NCBI GenBank assembly: GCA_963753615.1
Contig: CAVWCW010000007.1
Span: 186,001 to 250,000, forward strand
Direction: 5' to 3'
DNA from: CAVWCW01 sp963753615
GTDB lineage: Bacteria; Pseudomonadota; Gammaproteobacteria; Chromatiales; Chromatiaceae
DNA length: 64,000 bases
Position 1 is the first letter of the stretch, and the number at the start of each line of letters is the position of its first letter. The notes under the pieces were generated by a model. The model did no database searches and was not told where the DNA came from. It was given only the letters and a program-made list of their open reading frames with translations. The position numbers were made by a program, and so were the translations under genes. Below are positions 27,143 through 35,718 of this stretch, one piece after another.

Positions 27143-28038
27143 GCCGGCTCCCCCAAGACGCGCACCTCGCGCTGCAGGCGGATGCCGCTGGCGGCCTCCA
27201 CCCGTTCCTGCACGTGGGCCACCAGGGCCTCGATGTCGGCGGCGCTGGCGTCGCCGGTGTTGATGATGAAATTGGCGTGTTTCTTCGACACCTGGGCCCC
27301 TCCGATGCGCTCGCCCTTGAGCCCGGCCGCTTCGATCAGGCGCGCCGCGTAGTCCCCCTCGGGATTGCGAAATACCGAACCGCAGCTGGGCTGGCCGGTC
27401 GGCTGGCTGGCCGCACGTTGGGCCAGGAGGCGCCGTATTTCGGTCTGTGCGCCTTCGCTGTCGCCGGCCTTCAGCTCGAGATGCGCAGCCAGGAACCATT
27501 CGCCCGCCGGACCCTGCACCTCCCGATAACCGATGCGGAATTCCTCGGGCAGGCGCTCGCCTACCCGGCCGCTGCGGGTCACCGTCTCGACCCGCGTCAC
27601 CCGGCGCCAAGTCTCGCCACCGAAGGCGCCCGCGTTCATCGCCAAGGCCCCGCCCAGGGTGCCGGGGATGCCGGCGAAGAATTCCAGCCCGACCAACCCG
27701 GCACGGGCCGCAAAGCGCGCCAGCTTGGCGCAGGCGACACCAGCCTCGGCACGGATGCCGCTCTCACCCTCGCGGCGCATCTCCGTCAGGCATCCCTGGG
27801 TGGCGACCACGGTGCCGGCGAAGCCGCCGTCGCGCACCAGCAGGTTGCTGCCCAGCCCCAGCCAGAGCAGAGGTTCGCTCGGCTCCAGCTGCTGCAGGAA
27901 GGCGACCAGATCGGCGCTGTCTGCGGGCCGGTAGAAACGCCGTGCCGGGCCGCCCACCCGCCAGGAGGTGTGACCACTCAGGGGCTCGTTCAGGCGCAAC
28001 TCGCCGCGCAGCGGGGGCGTCTTCAAGGCCGGCATCAT
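27139..28038 (-). CDS. murB: UDP-N-acetylenolpyruvoylglucosamine reductase
   Basis: FAD/NADPH enzyme that completes UDP-MurNAc. 299 residues. Motifs: NTS-type NEPLSGHTSWRVGGPA, LGLGSNLLVRDGGF, GIPGTLGGALAMNAGAFGGE and SCGSVFRNPEGDYA, the last with the catalytic Ser. This is the short type-II form, without the extra E. coli domain. The start codon at 28038 overlaps the stop of the small upstream ORF as ATGA and has little Shine-Dalgarno of its own, suggesting coupling to that ORF. Confidence 0.95.
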   Translation of the reverse strand: MMPALKTPPLRGELRLNEPLSGHTSWRVGGPARRFYRPADSADLVAFLQQLEPSEPLLWLGLGSNLLVRDGGFAGTVVATQGCLTEMRREGESGIRAEAGVACAKLARFAARAGLVGLEFFAGIPGTLGGALAMNAGAFGGETWRRVTRVETVTRSGRVGERLPEEFRIGYREVQGPAGEWFLAAHLELKAGDSEGAQTEIRRLLAQRAASQPTGQPSCGSVFRNPEGDYAARLIEAAGLKGERIGGAQVSKKHANFIINTGDASAADIEALVAHVQERVEAASGIRLQREVRVLGEPA

Positions 28039-28193
28039 CGGCTGCGCCCGTGGTTGCGCAGGGTGCGGTCGGACTTGGCGCCGTTGACAGGCTCCGGCGG
28101 GCTCGCCGGGCGGGGCGCCTGTTGCCTCGCCAGGGCACCGGACAGCGCCTCGCCACAGCCCATACGCAGCTGCCTGGTTTGTTTCTTGGCCAT
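28035..28193 (-). CDS. Small basic ORF of 52 codons between murC and murB, function unknown
   Basis: This ORF starts at an ATG that overlaps the murC stop by one base (TAATG) and ends in a TGA that overlaps the murB start (ATGA). A strong Shine-Dalgarno (GGGGGGAAG) sits about 6 bases upstream. The product begins MAKKQTRQLRMGCGEAL, is rich in Arg, Lys, Ala and Pro (PRPASPPEP in the middle), has one Cys, and has no membrane segment. I do not recognise the family. Precise fitting between two essential genes plus a good ribosome site argues for real translation. Its role could be as little as coupling murB translation to murC. Confidence 0.65.
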   Translation of the reverse strand: MAKKQTRQLRMGCGEALSGALARQQAPRPASPPEPVNGAKSDRTLRNHGRSR

Positions 28194-29632
28194 TAGTCTT
28201 CCCCCCCAGTGATCCCCAATAGCCCGGGCAAGTCCGCGGCCAAGGCACCGATGTCGCCAGCCCCCAGCAGCAGCAGGATATCGTCTGCCTGCACCAGTCC
28301 GCGGAGCACCTCCGGCAGCTCGGACAAGGGTTCCACAAACACCGGGTCCACCTGACCGCGGGCCCGGACGGCACGGCTCAAGGAACGTCCGTCGGCGCCC
28401 ACGATAGGCGCCTCGCCAGCGGCATATACCTCGGTCAGCACCAGCAGGTCCGCCCTCGAGAGCACCTGCACGAAGTCTTCGAATTGTTCCTGAGTGCGGC
28501 TGAAACGGTGGGGCTGAAACGCCAGCACCACCCGGCGCCCCGGCCAGCCCTGCTGCACCGCGTCCAGGGTGGCGGCCAGTTCCCGCGGGTGGTGGGCATA
28601 GTCGTCCACCAACATCAGGCTGCCGCCGCCGGGGAGTTGCACCTGGCTGAGCTGAAAGCGCCGCCCTATGCCCTGAAAACCTGCCAGGCCGCGCTGGATC
28701 GCCCCGTCGCTCGCCCCCAACTCCCGCGCCACGGTGATCGCCGCCAAGGCATTGAGCACGTTGTGGCGGCCAGGCAGATTCAGGGTGATGGGCAAGCGCT
28801 GGTCCTGGCCGGCGAAGCGCACCCGGAAACTGCACTGTCGCCCGGCTTGCTCCAGATCCAGGGCCTGGACGTCGGCCTCCGGGCTGAAGCCGTAGCTGAG
28901 CACCGGCCGGGTCACCCGCGGCAGCAGATCGCGCACCTCCGGATCGTCCAGGCACAGCACCGCCAGACCATAGAAGGGCAGGTGGTGCAGGAACTCGACG
29001 AAGGTGTCGCGCAGGCGCTGGAATTCGCCCTCGTAGGTGGACATGTGGTCGGCGTCGACATTGGTCACCACCGCCAGCATCGGCTGCAGATAGAGGAAAG
29101 AGGCATCGCTCTCGTCGGCCTCGGCCACCAGGTAGCGCCCACCGCCGAGGCGGGCATTGGCGCCGGCGCTGTTGAGCAGGCCGCCAATGACGAACGTGGG
29201 ATCCAAGCCGTCTTCCGCCAGCAGGCTGGCGATCAAGCTGGTGGTGGTCGTCTTGCCGTGGGTTCCGGCCACCGCTATGCCATAGCGGAACCGCATCAGC
29301 TCCGCCAGCATCTCGGCGCGAGGCACGATCGGCAGGCGCAGCGCCCTGGCCGCCGCCACCTCGGGATTGTCGGCGCCCACGGCGCTGGAAGTGACCACCG
29401 CATCGCAGCCCCGCAGGTTGTCCGCCGCATGCCCGAAGTGGATCTCGGCTCCCAGCCCCCGCAGACGGCGGGTGGCCGGCCCTTCGCGCAGATCCGAACC
29501 GCTGACCTCATAGCCCAGGTTCAGCAGCACTTCGGCGATGCCGCTCATACCGGCCCCGCCGATGCCGACGAAATGCAGGCGTCGCACGCGGCCCATGCCG
29601 CCGCTCGCATGGCTTTGGTCCCGCAGGGTCAC
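28193..29632 (-). CDS. murC: UDP-N-acetylmuramate--L-alanine ligase
   Basis: First amino-acid-adding Mur ligase. 479 residues. The Rossmann start LHFVGIGGAGMSGIAEVL, P-loop VAGTHGKTTTTSL, NVDADHMSTYEG and DDYAHHPRELAATL are family signatures. The GTG at 29632 overlaps the murG stop as GTGA; the internal ATG at 29596 is an alternative. Confidence 0.95.
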   Translation of the reverse strand: MTLRDQSHASGGMGRVRRLHFVGIGGAGMSGIAEVLLNLGYEVSGSDLREGPATRRLRGLGAEIHFGHAADNLRGCDAVVTSSAVGADNPEVAAARALRLPIVPRAEMLAELMRFRYGIAVAGTHGKTTTTSLIASLLAEDGLDPTFVIGGLLNSAGANARLGGGRYLVAEADESDASFLYLQPMLAVVTNVDADHMSTYEGEFQRLRDTFVEFLHHLPFYGLAVLCLDDPEVRDLLPRVTRPVLSYGFSPEADVQALDLEQAGRQCSFRVRFAGQDQRLPITLNLPGRHNVLNALAAITVARELGASDGAIQRGLAGFQGIGRRFQLSQVQLPGGGSLMLVDDYAHHPRELAATLDAVQQGWPGRRVVLAFQPHRFSRTQEQFEDFVQVLSRADLLVLTEVYAAGEAPIVGADGRSLSRAVRARGQVDPVFVEPLSELPEVLRGLVQADDILLLLGAGDIGALAADLPGLLGITGGED

Positions 29633-30705
29633 GAGCAAAACTCCCGGCATACGGCCGCCACCTGCCGGGCCGACTCGGGCTGAGCCAGGCGGCGCGCCGC
29701 CTCGGCCATCTCCAAGAGCCGAGGGCGCTCGGTCAGCAAAACCCCAAGCTCGGACGCCAAGCGCTCGGGGTCGAACTCGCTCTGGGGCAGCAGGCGGGCC
29801 GCCCCGGCGTCCACCAGGTAGGCGCCGTTGCGGGTCTGGTGGTCGTCGACCGCATAGGGATAGGGCACCAGAAGGGCGCCCAGGCCGGCGGCCGCGAGCT
29901 CGGAGACGGTGAGCGCCCCGGAGCGGCAGATAACCAGATCGGCCCAGGCGTAGGCGCCGGCCATATCCTCAAGGAACGGCTGCACGTCGGCCTCCACCCC
30001 CGCCTCCGCGTAAGCGGCCTCGGTTGCCTCCTGCTTGCCCTGTCCGGCCTGGTGCCGAACCCGCGGACGCAGATCCGGAGACAGCAGCGCCAGCGCCGCG
30101 GGGACGCCGGTGTTCAGGGCCTGAGCCCCGAGGGAGCCACCGAGCACCAGCAGCCGCAGCGGGCCGCTCCGTTCGACAAAGCGGGTTGCGGGCGCCGGCA
30201 GGTTTGCGATCTCGACCCGCACCGGATTGCCGCACGCAAGCGCCCGGCGCTCGGCCCCGAAGCTGCCGGGAAACGCCTCCAGCACCCGACTGGCAATCCG
30301 CGCCAGCCAACGGTTGGTCAGCCCGGGTACGCTGTTCTGCTCGTGCACCACCAAAGCGATGCCGAGGACGCGGGCCATCACCCCACCGGGACCGCTGGCA
30401 AACCCGCCCATGCCCAGCACCACGCAGGGCCGGCGGCGGCGCAAGACCCGGCCGGCCTCCCAGCAGGCGCCCGTCAGCACCAGCGGCGCCCGCAGCAGTC
30501 GCCACCATCCGCTGCGGCGCAACCCCTCGGCGCGGATCCAGTCGATTTCCAGGCCCCGAGCCGGAACCAGCCGCGCCTCCAGGCCCTTGCGGGTGCCCAG
30601 CCAGGACACGTCCAAGCCCTCGGCGCGCAGCTGCTCGGCCACCGCCAGCGCCGGGTAGACGTGTCCGCCGGTGCCGCCCGCCATAATCACTACACGCCCC
30701 CCCAT
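29629..30705 (-). CDS. murG: UDP-N-acetylglucosamine--lipid I transferase
   Basis: Membrane-associated GT-B enzyme that makes lipid II. 358 residues. It has IMAGGTGGHVYPALAVA, VLGMGGFASGPGGV, LVLGGSLGAQALN and VICRSGALTVSELAAAG with LVPYPYAVDDHQTRN (UDP-GlcNAc site). Overlaps the ftsW 3' end by 16 bases. Confidence 0.95.
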   Translation of the reverse strand: MGGRVVIMAGGTGGHVYPALAVAEQLRAEGLDVSWLGTRKGLEARLVPARGLEIDWIRAEGLRRSGWWRLLRAPLVLTGACWEAGRVLRRRRPCVVLGMGGFASGPGGVMARVLGIALVVHEQNSVPGLTNRWLARIASRVLEAFPGSFGAERRALACGNPVRVEIANLPAPATRFVERSGPLRLLVLGGSLGAQALNTGVPAALALLSPDLRPRVRHQAGQGKQEATEAAYAEAGVEADVQPFLEDMAGAYAWADLVICRSGALTVSELAAAGLGALLVPYPYAVDDHQTRNGAYLVDAGAARLLPQSEFDPERLASELGVLLTERPRLLEMAEAARRLAQPESARQVAAVCREFCS

Positions 30706-31901
30706 AGCACCTTCCCCCAGGCTTGCGACGGCCGCGTCTGCCGGTTCTCCCAGTCGATACGCAGCAACATGGCAATCACCACGCAGGCCACGATAATGCT
30801 GTTACCGCCGTAGCTCATCAGCGGCAGGGTAAGGCCCTTGGTGGGCAACAGCCCCATGTTGACGCCGATATTGATAAAGGCCTGCATACCGATCCAAAGC
30901 CCGAATCCATAGGCCACGTAAGCACAGAAGCGGCGTTCCAGGCGCTCCGCCGCGCCGCCGATCTGGAATGCCCGCCAGGTGATCAGGGCGAACATCACAA
31001 TCACCACCAGGGTGCCGACGAAGCCGAACTCCTCACCGATCACCGCCATCAGAAAATCGGTATGGGCCTCCGGCAGGTAGAACTGCTTCTGAATGCCATT
31101 GCCGAGCCCGACCCCGGCCCATTCACCTCGCCCGAAGGCGATCAAAGCCTGGGTCAGCTGGAATCCGCTGTCGTAGGGATCGGCCCAGGGGTCGATAAAG
31201 GTAGTGATCCGCTGCAGCCGATAAGGGGAAAAAATCACCAGGCCCGCCAAAGCGCTGGCGGCCAGTCCCAGCAACAGGGTGAACTGCCAGGCCGCCACAC
31301 CGCCCATGAACAGCAGCCCGAGGGCGGTGGCCAGCAACACCGCGGTGGTGCCGAAGTCCGGCTGCAACATGATGAGAAAGCAGGCGACCACCAGCAGGAT
31401 CATGGGCCGGGCAAAGCCCCAGAAGGAGGCCATCTGGGCCTGGCGGCGAACCAAATAGCCGGAGATATAGATGACCATGAACAGCTTCATCATCTCGGAA
31501 CTCTGCAGGCTGAACGGCCCGATGGGAATCCAGCGGGTGGCGCCGTTGACCGTGCGTCCGAGCCCGGGCACCAACACCAAGAGCAACAGCAGCAGGCCAA
31601 TGAAGTACAGCCAGGTACCGGAGCGCTCCCACTGTGCCATGGGGACCTGCGTCACCAGCAGGGCCGCGGCCAGTCCGAGACCGATGGCGATGGCGTGGCG
31701 CAGGGGGAAGTGGAGCGGATTGCCGGCAATTCGATCGCCCGCCGGCAGCGAGGCGGAGCTGACCATGACGAAGCCGAAGGCGAGCAAAGCCAGGGCCGGA
31801 ACCAGCAGCCAGTAATCCACCTGAGGCAGGGCCTGAGGCTTGACGCTGCCGCGCGGGCTGGCCTGGTTCGGCGCGGATGGTGTCGACAAAGCGGCGCTCA
31901 T
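30690..31901 (-). CDS. ftsW: SEDS peptidoglycan polymerase FtsW
   Basis: Division-specific lipid II glycosyltransferase working with FtsI. 403 residues, about ten transmembrane helices. SEDS hallmarks include NGATRWIPIGPFSLQSSEMMK, LMQPDFGTTAVL, PEAHTDFLMAVIGEEFGF and LPLMSYGGNS. Start overlaps the murD stop (ATGA). Confidence 0.95.
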   Translation of the reverse strand: MSAALSTPSAPNQASPRGSVKPQALPQVDYWLLVPALALLAFGFVMVSSASLPAGDRIAGNPLHFPLRHAIAIGLGLAAALLVTQVPMAQWERSGTWLYFIGLLLLLLVLVPGLGRTVNGATRWIPIGPFSLQSSEMMKLFMVIYISGYLVRRQAQMASFWGFARPMILLVVACFLIMLQPDFGTTAVLLATALGLLFMGGVAAWQFTLLLGLAASALAGLVIFSPYRLQRITTFIDPWADPYDSGFQLTQALIAFGRGEWAGVGLGNGIQKQFYLPEAHTDFLMAVIGEEFGFVGTLVVIVMFALITWRAFQIGGAAERLERRFCAYVAYGFGLWIGMQAFINIGVNMGLLPTKGLTLPLMSYGGNSIIVACVVIAMLLRIDWENRQTRPSQAWGKVLWGGV

Positions 31902-33274
31902 GCGGGCAGTGCCTCGACGGCGGCGGCGAAGCGGTCGCCACGTTCCTCGTAGTTGCGGAACATGTCGAAGCTGGCGCAGGCCGGCGACAGCAGCACTCGG
32001 TCGCCCGGGCGTGCCTGCTCGGCGGCCACACGCACCGCCGCGGTCAGGTCGGAGGCCCGGAACAGCGGCACCTGACCGTCCAGTGCTGCGTCGATCAGGG
32101 GCGCATCCCGCCCGATCAGGATCACCGCCCGCGCGCAGCGCGCCGCCACCGGGCGAAGGGGGGTGAAATCCGCGCCCTTGCCGTCACCGCCGGCGATCAG
32201 CAGGGTGCGGGGTGCCTCGCCGGCGACATGCAGCCCCTCAAGGGCGGCGATGCTGGCGCCCACGTTGGTGCCTTTGGAGTCGTTGTACCAGCGCACCCCT
32301 GCCTTTTCCGCCACCAGTTGGCTGCGGTGCGGCAGGCCCCGAAACACCCGCAGGGCCTGCAGGCAGGACTCCAGGGGCAGGCCGGCGGCCTCTGCCAAGG
32401 CGAGGGCGGCCAGGGCATTGGCCAGGTTGTGGCGGCCCGGAATCAGCAGCTCCGCCGCCGCCAACAGGGGTTGGTCCCCGCGCCGAAGCCAAATCTGTCC
32501 CGCCTGCTCGCACAGCCCGTAGTCGCCACTCGCAGGGGGCTCCAGGGTAAAGCCGATCACCCTTGCGGCGGCGGGCCGCATGGCCGCCACCAAGGGGTCG
32601 TCGCGGTTCACCACCGCCACCTGGGCGCCGGCGTAAATGCTGGCCTTGGCGTCGGCGTACGCGGCCAGGTCCGGGTAACGATCCATGTGGTCCGGCGAGA
32701 CATTGAGCACCACCGCCGCGAGCGGACGCAGGTTTTCAGTGGTCTCCAACTGGAAGCTCGAGAGTTCCAGCACATAGAGTTCGGCCGCTTCGTCCAGCAG
32801 ATCGAGGGCCGGCTGGCCCAGATTTCCTCCCACCGCCACGCGTCGACCCGAACCAGCGGCCATCGCCGCTACCAGGCTGGTTACCGTGCTCTTGCCGTTG
32901 GAACCGGTAATCGCCAGCACCGGGGCCTTTACGGCACGGGCAAACAGCTCGATATCGCCCAACACCGGCACCCCGCGGCTCAGGGCGGCAGCAACCAGGG
33001 GTTCGCTCAGGGCCACCCCGGGGCTGAGGATAATGCGCTCTGCGGCGGCGAAAACCTGAGGTTGGAAGCCTCCAAGGAACAGGGCCAGGTCCGGCAATTC
33101 TTCGCGCATGCGCTGAAGTCCCGGGGGCTGCTCGCGGCTGTCGGTGACTGCCGCCGGTATCCCCTGGCGCATCAAATAGCGGGCACAGGACAGGCCGGTT
33201 TCGCCCAGCCCCACGATCAGGGTCTTGCCGGCGGCCTCGGAACGGATCCCCCTGAATTCCGGTTGGCTGTTCAT
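31898..33274 (-). CDS. murD: UDP-N-acetylmuramoyl-L-alanine--D-glutamate ligase
   Basis: Adds D-Glu to UDP-MurNAc-Ala. 458 residues. Motifs: LIVGLGETGLSCARYL, ITGSNGKSTVTSL (P-loop), LELSSFQLE, NVSPDHMDRY and WYNDSKGTNVGAS. The ATG at 33274 overlaps the mraY stop as ATGA, which excludes the longer in-frame extension. Confidence 0.96.
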   Translation of the reverse strand: MNSQPEFRGIRSEAAGKTLIVGLGETGLSCARYLMRQGIPAAVTDSREQPPGLQRMREELPDLALFLGGFQPQVFAAAERIILSPGVALSEPLVAAALSRGVPVLGDIELFARAVKAPVLAITGSNGKSTVTSLVAAMAAGSGRRVAVGGNLGQPALDLLDEAAELYVLELSSFQLETTENLRPLAAVVLNVSPDHMDRYPDLAAYADAKASIYAGAQVAVVNRDDPLVAAMRPAAARVIGFTLEPPASGDYGLCEQAGQIWLRRGDQPLLAAAELLIPGRHNLANALAALALAEAAGLPLESCLQALRVFRGLPHRSQLVAEKAGVRWYNDSKGTNVGASIAALEGLHVAGEAPRTLLIAGGDGKGADFTPLRPVAARCARAVILIGRDAPLIDAALDGQVPLFRASDLTAAVRVAAEQARPGDRVLLSPACASFDMFRNYEERGDRFAAAVEALPA

Positions 33275-34355
33275 CGGATCTTCAAGCTGGCCAGACCGAC
33301 CAGCACCAGGAACACGGTGATGATCCAGAAGCGCACGATGACCTGCGGCTCCGGCCAGCCCTTGAGTTCGAAGTGGTGGTGCAGCGGCGCCATGCGGAAG
33401 ATGCGGCGCCCGGTGAGCTTGAACGAGGCCACCTGCAGAATCACGGACACCGTCTCCATCACGAACACGCCGCCCATGATCAAGAGCACCAGCTCCTGGC
33501 GCACGCATACCGCCAACATGCCCAAGCGCGGCCCCAGCGCCAGCGCTCCGACATCGCCCATGAACACCTGGGCCGGGTAGGCGTTGAACCAGAGAAAGCC
33601 CAGACCCGGCGCCGACCATTGCGCCGCAGAACACCAGCAGTTCGCCGACCCCGGGTAGATTGGGGATGCGCAGATAGCTGGCGAAAACGGCGTGGCCGGT
33701 AACGTAGGCGAACATGCCCAGGGCCCCGCGCCACCAGCACCGTGGGCATGATGGCCAGACCGTCCAGGCCGTCGGTCAGGTTGACGGCGTTGCTGGAACC
33801 GACGATGACAAAGTAGGTGAGCAGGATGAACCAGGGCCCCAGTTGCAGGGATACATCCTTTAAATAGGGGACCAGCAAGGCGGTCTCCGAGGGGCCAGAA
33901 GCCCCGAAATACAGGGCCAGGGCCGCCGCCAGGCCCGCCAGCGACTGCCAGAAGTACTTGTAACGGGCGGCCAGGCCGCGGGAGTTTCGCAGCACCAGCT
34001 TCTTGTAGTCGTCCACCAGGCCGATGGCCCCGAACACCAGGGTCACCAGCAGCACCACCCAGACATAGCGGTTGCCCAGGTCCGACCACAGCAGCGCGCT
34101 GGAGGCGATGGCCACCAGCAGCAGGGCGCCCCCCATGGTGGGCGTCCCAGCCTTGGAGAAGTGGCTTTCCGGGCCATCGTCGCGCACCGTCTGGCCGATC
34201 TGGTGGCGGCTCAGCCGGCGGATCATCGGCGGCCCCACCAGCAGCGAGATCAGCAGGGCGGTGAGCACGCCCAGGATGGCGCGCAGCGTCAGGTACTGGA
34301 ACACCAGAAAGCTGCTGTCGAAACGCGCCAGGTATTCGGCCAGATACAGCAGCAT
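33271..34355 (-). CDS. mraY: Phospho-N-acetylmuramoyl-pentapeptide transferase (two apparent indels)
   Basis: Membrane enzyme making lipid I. Starts MLLYLAEYLARFDSSFLVFQ at 34355. Signatures: GTPTMGGALLL, GLVDDYKKLV (Asp pair), NAVNLTDGLDGLAI, FNAYPAQVFMGDVGALALG and APLHHHFELKGWPE. One extra base near 33728 and another near 33606 shift the frame. Removing both gives 360 residues, exactly the E. coli length. All catalytic residues are present, and the gene is essential, so I read it as intact with sequence error. Confidence 0.93.
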
Positions 34356-34356
34356 G

Positions 34357-35718
34357 CTATGCCTCCCCCACCAGGGCGTCCGCCACCCGCTCCATGCGGG
34401 CAGCGCGCGAGCCCTTGACCAAGAGGCAGGCCGGGCCACTGAGTTCGTGCCGCAGGGTATCGATCAGCCGCGGCAGTTCGTCGCAATGAACCGCTCCCGG
34501 GCCGAAGCCCTGGCTGGCGGCTCGGCTGGCCGTGCCGAGGGTGAACAGACGATCGATGCCGGCGGCGCGGGCGTGCTCACCCAAGCGACGGTGCAGCGGC
34601 TCGGCCTCCCGGCCCAGCTCCGCCAGATCACCCAGCACCAGCCAGCGCTCACCGGGAGCGCTGGCAAGCAACTCGATGGCCGCTCCCACCGAATCCGGAT
34701 TGGCATTGTAGCTGTCGTCGATGACCCGCAGGCCCGCGGGACCGAAGCGGGTCTGCAGCCGCCCCTTGACCGGCCGCACCCGGGCCAAGCCAGCCCGAAC
34801 CTGGGCAGGATCCGTGCCCACGGCGAGGGCAGCGGCGCTTGCCGCCAGAGCATTCAGCACATTGTGAAAGCCGCCAAGGGCCAGCTCCAGCTCCAGCACA
34901 CCGTCCGGGGTCTGCACCTCGAAGACGCAGCGGAAGCCTTGGTCGTGCCAGCGGATCTGCACCGCCTCGGGGGTCACACGCAGTTCCGCTTCCGGGCCGC
35001 TGCCAAAGCCGATCACCCGGCGCTCCCCGGCCAGCCGCCGCCAAAGGCCGGCCCAGGGATCGTCTGCATTCAGCACCACCACGCCATCCGGGCCCAGGCC
35101 GCCGATGATCTCGCCCTTGGCCCGGGCCACCCCCTCGAGGGAGCCGAAGCCTTCCAGATGGGCGGCGCCGACATTGTTGAGGAGCACCAAATCGGGCCGC
35201 GCCAGGGCGCTCAGATAGCCGATTTCGCCCGGGTGGTTGGCCCCCATCTCGATTACCGCAAAAGGCTCGTTCTGCAGCCGCAGCAGGGTCAGTGGCACAC
35301 CGATGTCGTTGTTTAGATTACCGCGGGTCGCCAGCACCGGACCGCGCTCGCCGAGGATCTCCGCCAGCAGTTCTTTGACCGTGGTCTTGCCGTTGCTGCC
35401 GGTGATGGCCACCAGGATGTTGCCGAAGCGGCGGCGCCAGGCAGCGGCCAGCCGGCCAAGCCCGAGCCGGGTGTCGTCGACGTGAAGCAGGGGCATTTCC
35501 AGCTGCGGGCGCTGGCTGACCATGGCGCCGATGGCACCGCGCTCGCGGGCGGCGCCAAGGTAGTCGTGGCCATCAAAACTCGGGCCCCGCAGGGCCACGA
35601 AAAGGGCCCCGGCAGGAAGATTTCGGCTGTCGGTGCTGACCGCACTGAAGCGGGAATCGGCACCGATGTGGCGGGCCTGAATCAACTCCGCGGCCTGGGA
35701 CAGGTGCAGTTCACTCAT
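34357..35718 (-). CDS. murF: UDP-N-acetylmuramoyl-tripeptide--D-alanyl-D-alanine ligase
   Basis: Adds D-Ala-D-Ala to complete the pentapeptide precursor. 453 residues from the ATG at 35718 (MSELHLSQAAELI). Motifs: STDSRNLPAGALFVAL, ITGSNGKTTVKELL, EMGANHPGEIGYL, NNVGAAHLEGFGS and IDDSYNANPDS. It overlaps the murE 3' end by 8 bases and ends one base before mraY. Confidence 0.96.
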   Translation of the reverse strand: MSELHLSQAAELIQARHIGADSRFSAVSTDSRNLPAGALFVALRGPSFDGHDYLGAARERGAIGAMVSQRPQLEMPLLHVDDTRLGLGRLAAAWRRRFGNILVAITGSNGKTTVKELLAEILGERGPVLATRGNLNNDIGVPLTLLRLQNEPFAVIEMGANHPGEIGYLSALARPDLVLLNNVGAAHLEGFGSLEGVARAKGEIIGGLGPDGVVVLNADDPWAGLWRRLAGERRVIGFGSGPEAELRVTPEAVQIRWHDQGFRCVFEVQTPDGVLELELALGGFHNVLNALAASAAALAVGTDPAQVRAGLARVRPVKGRLQTRFGPAGLRVIDDSYNANPDSVGAAIELLASAPGERWLVLGDLAELGREAEPLHRRLGEHARAAGIDRLFTLGTASRAASQGFGPGAVHCDELPRLIDTLRHELSGPACLLVKGSRAARMERVADALVGEA

